A stretch of 64,000 bases of DNA, from NCBI GenBank assembly GCA_030674155.1, contig CM060324.1:52128036-52192035 (forward strand). The letters run 5' to 3'. Below are positions 26,032-37,067 of this stretch, piece by piece. Below the pieces are notes generated by a model that saw only the letters and a list, made by a program, of their open reading frames with translations, was not told the DNA's origin and made no database searches. A program made the position numbers and the translations under genes. The DNA is from Stramonita haemastoma. Its lineage: Eukaryota; Mollusca; Gastropoda; Neogastropoda; Muricidae. Position 1 is the stretch's first letter, and each line of letters opens with the position of its first letter.

Positions 26032-26095
<64 letters not shown>

Positions 26096-26145
26096 CACGC
26101 ACACAACACACACCACACACACACACACCACACAGCACACACACA

Positions 26146-26186
<41 letters not shown>

Positions 26187-26300
26187 ACGCACGACCACGC
26201 AGCACACACGCACACACACTCACACACACACACACACCAACCACACACTCACCACCACCACCACCAACCCCACCCCCCCCACACACACACACAACACACA
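26017..26300. repeat. (CA)n with CACC and CGCA variants
   Basis: About 280 bp of CA-rich repeat at the usual CA position of the S340 spacer. Poly His-Thr and Cys-Val frames here are artefacts. Confidence 0.96.
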
Positions 26301-28077
26301 TATTTTTTTTTCTTAACTGCCATACTTAAAATCATACACCAATATTCTCTTACATATATTTTTTGTAAGATGTGTTGCTGTAAAATCTGCCATCAATCTT
26401 CAGCAGAAATTCAATTCACAGATCTGCCACCAACATCATCTAAAGTTATTTTACAGAATATCAATGCCCATCACAGCACAAGGTTTCTTTTTCTTTTGAC
26501 ATTTGATGTGATTTTGAAGAAAAAAAATCTCTCCTTACTCACTTTTCACAACATTATTGAAACTATTACATTGTGTTTGCCAATTTACATTACATTTTGT
26601 CTCATCACCAAAAGAAAAAAGGAAAAATAAAAGTCACATTTTACCCACTGCTCTACTTAAAATCATAAAGCATTACTCTTTCACCTACATTTTTTCGAAA
26701 GTTGTGTTGGTGTAAAATCTGCCATCAATCTTCCAGCAGAAGATCAATACACAGACCTGCCACCAACATCATCTAAAGTCATTTCACAAAATGTTATTGC
26801 CAATCATAGCACAATATATTTCTTTTCAGATTTGTCGGATTTTTAAAAAAGCAAAAAAAAACCCCATCTTTCCTTACACTATTTACAACATGATACAAAC
26901 CAATACGTTTTTTGTGGCCAATTTACATTCCCAAGCTTTCTATTTATTTTCACATTTGATGCGACTTTTAAAAAATTGAAATAAGAAACAAAACCTCTTC
27001 CAGTACACTGTCTACATTATTATACAACATACTGCATTTTTTGTCAATTTGCAATTGGTCCCATTTAAAAATAAATAAATAAAAAAAGGATTTAAAATAT
27101 TTTTTTCAAAACCACAGGCACATTTATCCAATATATTGATAAACGCATTACAATATCAGTACCAGTCACGGCACAACTTTTTTTTTTGTTTTCGTATTTG
27201 CTGTGATTTTAAAAAATATTTATAAAAAAAATCTCCCGAAAAAAAAAAAATACAGGCACATTTCATTCACAACTATATTTACAGTCATATACCAGTAGGC
27301 TTTCACATACATTTTTCTTAAGCTGTGTTGGTGTAAAATCTGCCATCAATCTTCCAGCAGAAGATCAATACACAGATATGCCACCAACATGGCAATAATA
27401 TGACAATCTCTGTAATGATTTTTACATGTAATGTGACTTTTTTAAAGGAAAGAAAAGACCCTTCTCCCCACACAGTGTCCTAACCATTATGCAACCTATA
27501 GTTTTCTCCCCAATCTTCATTTGACTCGATTTTAAAAATAAAATAAAAACCTCACAGGCACCTTTTGCACACCATAAGACATGATAATATAGTATGAAGA
27601 TGTGTTGGAGTAAAATCGGCCATCAATCTTCCAGCAGAAGATCAATACACAGATCTGCCACCAACATCATCTAAATAATTTCACACAGTTTAATTCCAAT
27701 CACAACATAAGCTCTCTTTTCAAACTTGAGGTGCTTTTAAAAATAAAGAAAACAAAAAAACCCATTTTCCTTACACACTTTCCACAACATTATGAAAATA
27801 TACATTGTTTTTGCCAATTTACATTAATTTTGATCTCATCACCAAAAAAAAAAAGGAAAAAGAAAACTGTCACACTTTACCCACTGCAAAACCTAAAATC
27901 TTTTACCAATAAGTTTTTCACATACATTTTTGGTGTGTTGGTGTAAAATCTGCCATTAATCTTCCAGCCGAAGATGGAATAAGAAACAAAACCTCTCCAG
28001 ACTCACCTTCTACATCATTATACGACATATTTGACATTCTTATGTTACATTCTTTATATTTATGTTATATTCTTATA

Positions 28078-28165
28078 TTCAGATGACAAGATTGACAAAA
28101 ACTGCATACACACGGAGACCAGATGTATAAAAGCACGCAAGTATTTATTCCACTATCCTTGATGT

Positions 28166-28167
<2 letters not shown>
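28078..28167 (+). mobile_element. SINE-A 3' fragment
   Basis: CAGATGACAAGATTGAC, AAAACTGCATACACACGGAG and TATTCCACTATCCTTGAT match the SINE 3' block. It is heavily 5'-truncated and ends at a CA repeat. Confidence 0.75.

Positions 28168-28252
<85 letters not shown>
28168..28252. repeat. (CA)n microsatellite
   Basis: About 85 bp of CA with one AATA interruption. Confidence 0.97.
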
Positions 28253-28257
<5 letters not shown>

Positions 28258-28470
28258 CATACCTCCTATACCTACCCCAGTCCTACAGTCCTAACTGCCT
28301 ACTACACCCCCCCCCCTCCTCCAATCCTAGCACCTCTTTCCCTTAAGTTCACCACCACCTCCAACCCCCCAGAAGAAAAAAAAATTGCCACTGTGTCAGC
28401 CAGTAGCATGTCATCTCTCTGCCTTTGTGTCCACATGAGGGCCAGGGTTAGTGTACAGGTTAGGATTAGT
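28253..28470. other. Unassigned C-rich segment
   Basis: No gene signature. TGTGTCCACATG at about 28427 pairs with CATGTGGACACA at about 28612, an inverted repeat enclosing the next minisatellite. Confidence 0.5.
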
Positions 28471-28580
28471 ATGCATGCAGAAAGGGGAAGGAAGCATGCA
28501 AAAAGGGGAAGGACAAAAAGGGGAAGCATGCAAAAAATGGGAAGAGCAAAAAGGGGAAGCATGCAAAAAGGGGAAGGGTT
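28471..28580. repeat. AAAAAGGGGAAGCATGC minisatellite
   Basis: About six irregular copies of a purine-rich unit of 11-18 bp (AAAAAGGGGAAG with or without GCATGC). It is not conserved in any one reading frame. Confidence 0.85.
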
Positions 28581-28914
28581 GCCAGTCTGTTGACTGGTCA
28601 GTGTTGCAGAGCATGTGGACACAGCAGGCTAGGATTTCAACCCGGAATCTCACGGCGTTATTTCCATTAAAAAAGGATTAAGCAAAAAAACAAAAAAACC
28701 CACGTAATTTGTTTTTAATTACGGACAAAAATAGAAAATGTAGGCTTACGAAATATCTATCACCATCACTCCCCCTCTTTTCTTCTATCCCCACTGATCC
28801 TGACTTGTGTCTTAACTCCTCCTGCCAACACCTTTTTTCCAGAATAATGCCCATGTCCCCTCTGACTACCACTCCTTATCTTCCCCCCCCTCCCCCCCCC
28901 CCCCCCCCCCAACA
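28581..28914. other. Unassigned segment with poly-C
   Basis: No coding evidence. A C-rich run (about 28886-28910) immediately precedes a SINE-A fragment. Confidence 0.5.
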
Positions 28915-29085
28915 CGCAGAACATCTTGCCCATACTTAAGTCCTGTTCCGCTTTTCTTAAGATTAGGCTATTGTGTGCCAGTGGGAACAGATGACAAGAT
29001 TTACAAAACTGCATACATACGGGGACTGGATGTAAAAAAAAAAAGCACGCAAGTGCTTATTCCATTATCCTCTATATAAAAGATT
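28915..29085 (+). mobile_element. SINE-A 3' half
   Basis: GCAGAACATCTTGCCCATAC, CCTGTTCCGCTTTTCTTAAG, ACTGCATACATACGGGGACT and TTATTCCATTATCCTCTATA match the body and 3' end in order. The tRNA head is missing. Confidence 0.85.
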
Positions 29086-29104
29086 TTTTAAAAAAATTTT
29101 AAAA

Positions 29105-29220
29105 ATCAAACTCAAACACAGAAAACATCTTGCGCACACATTAAAACCCGTTCCTCTTTTCAGAAGAGTAGGCCATTTTGTACCCATGCTTATTCCATTA
29201 TCCTCAAAATAAAAGAATAA
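29105..29220 (+). mobile_element. SINE-A fragment with internal deletion
   Basis: AACATCTTGCGCACACATTA and CGTTCCTCTTTTCAGAAGAG, then a deletion that joins TTTTGTACCCATG to CTTATTCCATTATCCTCAAA. Confidence 0.8.
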
Positions 29221-29305
29221 AGAAATAGATAGCTATTTCTTTCCTTTTGTGTGGTATTTTACATGTAAAGACGAAAAATTGAAAACGACCTTGCACTACT
29301 ATAAC

Positions 29306-29307
<2 letters not shown>

Positions 29308-29371
<64 letters not shown>

Positions 29372-29394
29372 TGTGGAGTGTGTGAGAGAGAGAG

Positions 29395-29429
<35 letters not shown>

Positions 29430-29436
29430 CTCAGTG

Positions 29437-29520
<84 letters not shown>
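29308..29520. repeat. (TG)n(GA)n(TG)n compound microsatellite
   Basis: TG, a GA block (29383-29430), then TG again to 29520. Confidence 0.97.
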
Positions 29521-29521
<1 letters not shown>

Positions 29522-29594
29522 GTAAGTCTTCAATTTTAACGTCTTTCCACTTTAAGTGATACCAGACGACCCTAAGATAGGAGACTGGATAGGT

Positions 29595-29765
<171 letters not shown>

Positions 29766-29849
29766 GAGAAATAGTAACAGCAAATAAAAGGTATTATTAA
29801 CATTAACAGATCAAGAAAAATATTGAACATTTAAAAATACCAAAAGAAC

Positions 29850-30205
29850 TACAAGAACTACAATAAATGCCCTATAGGACTTAACAACAAACCTTTAGCA
29901 ATGTCAAACGTTAGATTTACATTGTTCAAAACTTCGTCAATGGCATTCTCAGAAAAGGCAGGGAGATGATGTTTTAAGTTCTTACATTCAAGTATGATAT
30001 GGGTATTTGAAATATATCCACCACATAAGCATTTAACATCCTTGCTGAATTTTGTCACGAAAGCATTTAATCTTATCCTAAAAAATAATGCCTTGAGTTT
30101 TCTCTCTTTGACAGCATTTGTACAAGCTCTAAATGATCAATGTACTCAACTATACTCTTCCCACTCGGAGTTGAATGTTGAGGCCGCCTGTTTTGCCGAT
30201 GCTTT
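29850..30205 (-). mobile_element. LINE C-terminal remnant with CxC..H..C motif
   Basis: On the minus strand the frame ending near 29861 encodes RLNAFVTKFSKDVKCLCGGY then THIILECKNLKHHLP. This resembles the cysteine/histidine C-terminus that follows the RT domain in many LINE proteins. Upstream frames toward 30205 are interrupted by stops. It is an old fragment. The match is by motif only. Confidence 0.5.
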
Positions 30206-30218
30206 TCTGTAAATTTAT

Positions 30219-31813
30219 TTAAAGAGTGTGTGTGTGTGTGTGTGTGGTGTGTGTGTGTGTGTGTGTGTCGTGCGTGCGTGCGTGCGTGGTGCGTGCGTGC
30301 TGGTGCGTGGTGCGTGCGTGCGTGCGTGCGGACGTGCTGTTGTGTGTGACAGCGAAATCCTCTGCAGGACGGCGAAGTCCTCTGCAGCGACGGCGAAGTC
30401 CTCTGCAGCGACGGCAAAGTCCTCTGCAGCGATGGCGAAGTCCTCTGCAGCGAGGCAAGTCCTCTGCAGCGACAGCAAAGTCCTCTGCAGTGACGGTGAA
30501 GTCCTCGATGGTGTCGGTGTCCTCCTCCTGCCAGAATACACGTTACAATCGTCAATACATATATATCAGTATTCACTGTATATTTTTCAGGGGGGGGGGG
30601 GGGGGGGGGAGGTTATTCCTCGGCTAGAGCTCCCAGGTTAACCACTGCTCATAGTTTGCATACAGAAGCGTTCTTGCATGTTTTTCTGCAAATGAAAATA
30701 AGAATTAAGGTGTGGGAAATGGCAGCCTGGGTCTGTGATACTGATTTGGACTATCTTATGTTCTCTTGTTGGTTGTTTTTAGCTATGCTTGCTTGTGGAG
30801 TACATTCTGGATGAGGAGTTTGCATGTATGACTTTTTCGAGTACTTCACCATAAAGGCAACCATACTCCAACTTCAGAGGGGGGGGGGGGGGGTTCCTCC
30901 TTTTAGAGTGCAGGAATTTTTGCTACACCTTGTCATGGCTGAAGACAATCTCGACACACCATTTTAAAAATCTAACACTATGTCAGTCTAGACCTTGGCT
31001 ACTAGCTCACATCAATAACTGATAAAGCTTTGGCCTGGGCCAAAAAAAGAAATCAATGAAATTTGATGTTACCTCGTCACGTCCTGGTAACTGACATGTG
31101 GTGCCGGATGGGCGTGTCTGGTCTTTGGCATTCGACCCCAGTCCTGGAACTCCTGAAAGCAGTGAAGAAGTCATCAGTGAGCATTATTCGCTAGAATTTA
31201 CTTTTAATTTTACTTTTTTTTTTAATTGAATCTTTGATAAGTCAGTTTTAAAATGATGGAAAAGTTGTAAGTGGTTGCCTGCACTTGTTTTCCTCCACTA
31301 CTTTTTCCTCAAGTCATCAGTAGAGGGGAAAATGTTCACAGCTCTGTTAGCTTAAACCCTACTTCATCTTATCCCTTAAATAATAGATTAACATGAAAAA
31401 GACCTGTCACATTTCCTATTTTGATTTACTAGTTCAAATCAAAGGATTTAGTCTGGTCAATTTGAGGACAAAAACACCTTCATAAGTACTTTTTAAAAAC
31501 GTACCATATTCCAGATTCACTCCCGTTTGCTTACATTTGAAATAATAGCACTTTGGAAACAAAAATTCATATTCACTCAAAGATACACATTCTATCTTTA
31601 GTTTTCCAGGCCCAATTACAACAAAGAAAACATACCTTTCTTTAAAACCATAGCAATACCACTCTTCCAGAAAGGACCCCAGTTCACGATGGCGGCCACT
31701 GCACACGGGGTCCTCGGTTCCAGTCTCACAGCCCCTGAAAGCAAAGGAGTCCCAATCAGTACCACTGAAAATTCTGCTGGTTTTCTTGGACACACATGAC
31801 AGTCACCTGACAT
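30219..31813 (-). CDS. Predicted four-exon gene, 164 residues, unknown function
   Basis: The coding pieces on the minus strand are 31813-31807 (ATGTCAG), 31734-31636, 31152-31073 and 30527-30219. They total 495 bp, a whole number of codons, with no internal stop. All introns are GT-AG: donors TCAG/gtgact, AAAG/gtatgt and CGAG/gtaaca, and acceptors gctttcag/G, gctttcag/G and ctggcag/G. The start has A at -3. The protein begins MSGAVRLEPRTPC, contains NWGPFWKSGIAMVLKKG and GRDEEEDTDTIEDF, then AEDFAV repeats. Its C-terminus is Arg/Cys-rich, then His/Thr-rich, encoded by a 21-bp minisatellite and a TG tract. AATAAA overlaps the stop. Two 2-bp gaps in the minisatellite shift the AEDFAV frame. No domain is recognised. 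It could be a chance assembly of splice-like signals; the first three exons are the better part. Confidence 0.35.
30226..30345. repeat. (TG)n(TGCG)n
   Basis: TG dinucleotides to about 30267, then TGCG tetranucleotides with GTGG variants. Confidence 0.95.
30346..30520. repeat. 21-bp minisatellite (GCGAAGTCCTCTGCAGCGA)
   Basis: About eight tandem copies of a 21-bp unit, some with 2-bp deletions. On the minus strand the unit can encode Ala-Ala-Glu-Asp-Phe-Ala-Val, the acidic repeat of the predicted last exon of the gene at 30219-31813. Confidence 0.93.
30589..31030. other. Intronic or intergenic segment with poly-G runs
   Basis: A run of about 22 G at 30589-30610 and another at about 30879-30892. 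Otherwise ordinary sequence. It would be the last intron of the predicted minus-strand gene. Confidence 0.5.
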
Positions 31814-32011
31814 TGTTACTTTAAAAGGGGCTGAATTAAGGATTATTATCTGAAAAGTGTACCATACAGCCCAGTTTCTTTAAAAACAGTGATGAACAGT
31901 AACAATACACACGATAAAAAATAAAACGAACTGAAGTTTAGACCAGGCGAAGATCCCCGTCAGTAATTATTGAATAGAAGTAGAGAATGGGTGCAAATAT
32001 GAAGTTTCAAG

Positions 32012-32054
<43 letters not shown>

Positions 32055-32335
32055 TTCCTCCCTTTGCGTTGCTTAGAAGAGCACGAACAAAATTAACAGA
32101 ATAAACAGTAATGTGTAGAACTAATGGACACAGGACTAACAAAGAAGAAAAAGACAGGACAGAAAAAGTATCAGACGAATAACAAACAGTGAAACCTGAA
32201 TCCTGTATTTATAAAAAAAATTGATCAATTGTCGCTATACAGATATTCATGTACTATCTACTATCTGTCCCTGCCTTCAACAACCACAAAATACCCATCA
32301 CCCCATCAAAGCCTATAAACTTCGTGCGCGCGCGT
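31814..32335. other. Unassigned segment upstream of the predicted gene, with a 43-C run
   Basis: AT-rich sequence with no clear TATA box, and a poly-C run at about 32012-32054. No transposon signature. Confidence 0.5.
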
Positions 32336-32447
32336 TTGCGTGTGTGTGTGTGTGTGTTGTGGTGTGAGAGTGAGAGTGATGGGGAGTGAGTGAGTGAGTG
32401 AGTGAGTGAGTGAGTGAGTGAGTGAGTGAGTGAGAGAGTGAGTGAGT

Positions 32448-32538
<91 letters not shown>

Positions 32539-32595
32539 GAGGGAGGCAGGCGAGGCGAGGCGAGGCGAGGCGAGGCAAGGCAAGGCAAGGCAAAG
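32336..32595. repeat. (TG)n(GAGT)n(GA)n(GAGGC)n compound microsatellite
   Basis: TG to 32365, GAGT to about 32450, GA to about 32540, then GAGGC/AAGGC pentamers at 32546-32592. Confidence 0.97.
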
Positions 32596-32665
32596 TATTT
32601 TATTAGAGGATAATAGATAAGCACTCGTGTGCTTTTTAACATCCAGTCCCCGCCCTTTTCAGGGA
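32596..32665 (-). mobile_element. SINE-A 3' end fragment
   Basis: GAGGATAATAGATAAGCACT, CGTGTGCTTTTTAACATCCA and GTCCCCG match the reversed 3' end. Only about 70 bp are left. Confidence 0.7.
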
Positions 32666-32947
32666 TACATCAAGATGAAAAGATACTAAACAATAAAACT
32701 TTACGCAGTACCAAACAACACACAAGAATAAGGACACTATATATGATAAGGTAATAAAAATGCACTCGATCGGAAGACAAAAATCAGAAGTCACACTAAA
32801 AAGATTTTGATTATGGAAGAATAGAGAAGTGTTAATAGGTAAAGAGCAAACAAGAGAACAAGATGAAATAAACAACTGAAAACATCAATCCACCACCATC
32901 TGTCAAAAGTTATACATGTGATATAAATCATACATTTGGATAAAAAG
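32666..32947. other. Unassigned AT-rich segment
   Basis: Nothing recognisable. It lies between a SINE fragment and a GA tract. Confidence 0.5.
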
Positions 32948-33285
<338 letters not shown>

Positions 33286-33585
33286 AAAATTTCTATGTGG
33301 TCCACATGACACTGCTCGTTGCTAAAGCGATGACTCCTCACATTGGTTCACATGACACAGCCCTGTTGCTATAGCGATGACTCCTATTTGGTCCATATGA
33401 CACAGCTCCGTTGCTATAGCGACGACTCCTATGTGGTCCACATGACACAGCTCCGTTGCTATGACGATGACTCCGATGTGGTCCACATGGCACAGCTCCG
33501 TTGCTATAGCGATGACTCCTATGTGTCCACATGGCACAGCTCCTTTGCTATAGCGATGACTCCGATGTGATCCACATGATGACTA
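33286..33585. repeat. 45-bp minisatellite, about 6.5 copies
   Basis: Unit contains TGGTCCACATGACACAGCTC then CGTTGCTATAGCGATGACTC. It carries the palindromes TGGTCCA and GCTATAGC. Because 45 is divisible by 3, a 15-residue repeat appears in several frames, which explains the open frames on both strands. Confidence 0.93.
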
Positions 33586-34270
33586 ACCAGGCCAGGACTC
33601 GTGTCGAACAATGGGTGGGAAGGAAAAAAAAATGAAGGAAATGTTTGGAAAATGTGAGGGGACGGCAGAGTCACACTCCCTCAGAACCACTGTCCCAAAG
33701 ATGAAGTCACACTCCCTCATGACCTCTGTCCCAAAGATAAGGTAACTCTTCCTCATCACCAACATCTCCAAAGCCTCTGTAAGAGGAGTCACTGTTCGGA
33801 CACCAAGACATCACTGCCACCATGACTGCTCTCATTCAAACAAACAAAAAATCAAAAACAAACAACAAATAAAAAATAGATTTTAAAAAAAAAGAAAAAA
33901 GATTGCTCTCCTTCGATCTCTTGCACTATTTTGTCCCTAGTTTAAAAATGTAGTTTACTCTTTTGTGGCCAATTTTATTTTTTAACAAATTTTATTTTCT
34001 ACTGCTATGCTAGTTTTTGGTTTTATTTCCTATTTTATCATGCTTGGTAGAACGTTTTTAGATTTTATTTTAAATTTTATTTTTAGATTTAATTTTTAAA
34101 TTTTATTTTTAAACTTTATTTCATTTATTTTAGTCTGTCCTATTCTATTCTATTTAATTCTATCTTTTTTAGCAAGGATCGGAGATGCAATCAGAAATGT
34201 GGAGCCCAGTGATCGTTCAAAGGCAACTGACAGAACTGTTCAACTGACACTCACTCACATACTCTCTGTC
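33586..34270. other. Unassigned segment with a short 40-bp repeat and AT-rich stretch
   Basis: TCACACTCCCTCA..CTGTCCCAAAGAT repeats about 2.5 times at 33668-33760. From 33840 to 34180 it is A- then T-rich with ATTTTATTTTTA motifs. No gene. Confidence 0.55.
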
Positions 34271-34276
34271 TCTGTC

Positions 34277-34396
34277 TCTCAGTCTCAACACACACACACA
34301 CACATGCACGCACGCACGCATGCACGCACGACGACGCACGGACGCACGCACGCACACACACACACATACACACACTACACACACACACACACACTG
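34277..34396. repeat. (CA)n(CGCA)n microsatellite
   Basis: CA with CGCA/TGCA tetramers in the middle (34307-34350). Confidence 0.95.
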
Positions 34397-34477
34397 TTCA
34401 GTTCAATGGCAAAGACATCTCCGACAAAGAACTTCGCCGACAAAATCTGCACGGGCGGGACCCATGAGCAGTGAGAA

Positions 34478-34578
34478 CTTCGGGTGATAGCAGAATATCC
34501 CCATTCAAAGAACTTTGGGGATAGCAGAATATCCCCATACAAAGAACCTTCGGGATAGCAGAATATCCTTCATTCTGA
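34478..34578. repeat. About-34-bp minisatellite, three copies
   Basis: GGATAGCAGAATATCCCCAT then a CAAAGAACTTT-type segment repeats three times, with GGGGATA..TATCCCC inverted within the unit. Confidence 0.85.
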
Positions 34579-34800
34579 AAACTGAGGTCGAGCATTTTCA
34601 TGATCAAAAAGCCATGGACACAAAGCTCTATAAAGGCTTCGTGGAAACATTTCCTTCCTCCATTCCCAAAGGCCCAACCCAGCTAAAAACCAATGTGGAT
34701 CACAACATGAAGTTTGTGGCCAGAAGGTCCGAGGTTGCTGGTTAGTATCTGATGACAAAAAAAAAAGTAAAAAATATTACCGTAATTAAAGTTAGAGTAG
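34579..34800. other. Unassigned segment
   Basis: A 76-codon plus frame (34515-34745) crosses it and starts in the minisatellite. It has no recognised domain and is probably chance. Confidence 0.45.
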
Positions 34801-34803
34801 AAG

Positions 34804-34805
<2 letters not shown>

Positions 34806-34879
<74 letters not shown>
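34806..34879. repeat. (TG)n microsatellite
   Basis: About 74 bp of TG adjoining the 3' end of the outer SINE-A. Confidence 0.98.
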
Positions 34880-34881
<2 letters not shown>

Positions 34882-34923
34882 TTTATTCTTTTATATCAAG
34901 GATAATGGGATAAGCACTCATGT

Positions 34924-35880
34924 CAGGGTTCGCGCTAGGATTTTTAAAAACCGGTACTGCGAGTTGCCATTTCAGAGACATCTTGACCAACTCCCCCAAA
35001 ATCGGTCCCCAGAAAATAAAATCCGGTAGGCCTACATACTGTGAACAAAACGAAACTAATCAGTGAGGGGGTGGGGGAGGGGGGGATTGTTGGGCAGCAA
35101 AACAAAATCTAAATTGAACGCGAATCTCTCAGACTTTGACTGCCGTGCTGCTTGCTGCCACTCGCTTCTTGGGCACGAAGCCACGAAGGAAATAGGATTT
35201 TTTTTCTAGCGCCTGTGTCACCATCTGTGTCAGTCTGTTGTTTGCATGGCATCATTCGTGTGACATATTCTTCTTTCTTGTTTCTATGCTTAGCGCTCAT
35301 CTAGATCTTTGTTCAATTTAGATTTAGTTTTCGACTCTTTCTCAAAGCAACGCGCAAATTCATAGTCATAGACCCTCCGCTTTTCGCTTTTCGTAAGAGC
35401 AGGCCATCGTGTCGGTGGGAACGGATTACATTTACAAAACTGCATACACACGGGGACTGGATGTGAAAAAGCACAGGAGTGCTTATTCCATTATCCTCGA
35501 TATAAAAGATTAAAAGAATACAGAATAAATAAATCTATGCCCCATTTACTCATTGTGAATGGAAGTCGCTGTCATGCCGAGAAGATCGCGAAGCTCTATT
35601 CTTTCACAGTAAAGCTTGCTGTTCTGCCTGCTAGGCTAATGAGGCTGGCGCTAAAGATGTTCGTAGGAAGGGGTGGGAAGGGGTAGGTGCGGTAAGCACA
35701 GTACAGGCCCATGACAGACTGTCAGAAAATGTCACTTCAGCCTTTTTTTTTTTGAGACGGAAGTCTAATCGGTCACAGGCAAACAGAATCGGTACGCGGT
35801 ACCAGCTGCTTCGAACATTTTCGGTATTCCCTGTTTACAATCGGTAAAATACCGACAATTACCGGTTATCGCGAACCCTG
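34924..35880. mobile_element. Non-autonomous DNA transposon, 957 bp, CAGGGTTCGCG inverted ends
   Basis: Ends are CAGGGTTCGCG (34924) and its reverse complement CGCGAACCCTG (ending 35880), flanked by CATGT at 34919-34923 and 35881-35885. Subterminal CGGTA motifs recur inside both ends (ACCGGTA, ATCGGTA, TACCGGTT), as expected for transposase binding sites. It has no transposase frame, so it needs a helper. CAGGG-type termini suggest hAT, but canonical hAT gives 8-bp duplications, so the superfamily is unresolved. A plus-strand SINE-A lies inside it. Confidence 0.85.
35374..35530 (+). mobile_element. SINE-A 3' half nested in the DNA transposon
   Basis: CCGCTTTTCGTAAGAGCAGG-like start, AAAACTGCATACACACGGGG, then TTATTCCATTATCCTCGATA and AAAAGATTAAAAGAATA. 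It is in the opposite orientation to the SINE-A that contains the transposon. Confidence 0.88.
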
Positions 35881-36173
35881 CATGTGCTTTTTCATCCAGT
35901 CCCCGTGTGTGTGCAGTTGTGTAAATATCTGTTCCCACCATACATAATGGTTTACTCTTACGAAAAGTGGAACAGGATTTAACGTGTGCGCAAGATGTCC
36001 TGCGTGTGTTCGCACACGGGGCCTCGGTTTACAGTCTCATCCGAAAGACTTCCGGGGAGAGAAAGACTTCTGGGGAGAGTGGAGTTAGCGCTGATGTTAA
36101 CTCCAGGGGAAAAATCCCCTCCAACAGGAATCGAACCCGGGTCGTCAAATTGCCATCCAATGTTCTGACCACT

Positions 36174-36175
<2 letters not shown>

Positions 36176-36247
<72 letters not shown>
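36176..36247. repeat. (TG)n at the SINE-A head
   Basis: About 70 bp of TG starting within the tRNA-like head of the neighbouring SINE. Confidence 0.98.
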
Positions 36248-36248
<1 letters not shown>

Positions 36249-36660
36249 CGCGTGCGTGCTGTGTGAGGGAGAGACAGACATACAGACAGACAGAAAGACA
36301 GACAGTAGGTGAGTACGTGAGAACGAGTGTTTTGAGTACGTGTCTGTGAGTACGTGTATATTTATAAACACACGCAGAAAATCAAATATGCAAGTTAAAG
36401 ATCACATAATGACAGCAATCCCAGAAGTCAGAATGTGGCGACCTAAATGATTGAGGGCAGGGGGGGGGGGGGGGGGGGGGACGGTCGCGGAGGATGGGCT
36501 TGTAGGTCAACAGGCCTTCATGACCAGTGGTATGTAAGGAAATCTTCACATTTGTCCCCCTCCCCCCTCCCCCACTTATTCTCTCTCAACCACAAAGGCT
36601 TTGATTACATTACGATAAAACCAATCAGTAACTTCTGTGTGTTTTTATTGATTTTTTATT
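36248..36660. other. Unassigned segment with GACA repeat and poly-G
   Basis: A short CAGA/GACA repeat at about 36270-36305, a 21-G run at about 36460-36480 and otherwise unremarkable sequence. Confidence 0.5.
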
Positions 36661-36993
36661 CTATTCTTTTATATCAAGGATAATGGGATAAGCTAGCACT
36701 CTTGTGCTTTTTACATCCAGTCCCCATGTGAATGCAGTTTTGTAAATATCTATTCCCACCTGCACACGATGGGACTACTCTTACGAAAAGCAAGCGGAAC
36801 AGGATTTAACGTGTGCCCTAGATGTTCTGCGTGCGTTCACACACGGGGCCTTGGTTTATAGTCTCATCCCAAGTACTTTGGGGGAGAGTGGAGTCAGCAC
36901 TGATGTTAACTCCAGGAGAAAAGTCTCCTCGACCAGGAATCAACCGGGTCGTCAAATTGAGAGGGCAATGTTCTGACCACTAGGCTATCCCAT
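36661..36993 (-). mobile_element. SINE-A, the most complete copy
   Basis: On the minus strand it starts GGGATGGGATAGCCTAGTGG (box A region, about 36993). A box B missing two bases (ACCCGGTTGATTCC) follows, then the CTGGAGTTAACATCAGTGCT block, the central GATGAGACTATAAACC block, the CTGTTCCGCTTGCTTTTCGT block and the ATTCCATTATCC..TATAAAAGAATA end. About 330 bp. A TG tract flanks the head directly. Confidence 0.92.
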
Positions 36994-37006
36994 CCCGTGT
37001 GTGTGT

Positions 37007-37067
<61 letters not shown>
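36994..37067. repeat. (TG)n at the SINE-A head
   Basis: About 72 bp of TG beginning one base from the SINE 5' end. Confidence 0.98.

Larger units (their letters stand above)
34881..36175 (-). mobile_element. SINE-A interrupted by a DNA transposon
   Basis: The 3' end is at 34881-34923, and the rest at 35881-36175 runs to the tRNA-like head. The head, on the minus strand, has CTAGTGGTCAGAACATTGG (box A) and CCGGGTTCGATTCC (box B). The middle shows a duplicated GAAAGACTTC(T/C)GGGGAGAG. Removing the 957-bp insert and one copy of CATGT restores the sequence seen in other copies. The head abuts a TG tract. Confidence 0.92.

Noticed and set aside
31688..31799. Short plus-strand frame starting ATGGCGGCCACTGC
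   Set aside because: It has only about 37 codons, no domain, and overlaps the minus-strand exon, which has better splice signals. It remains an alternative if the minus gene fails.
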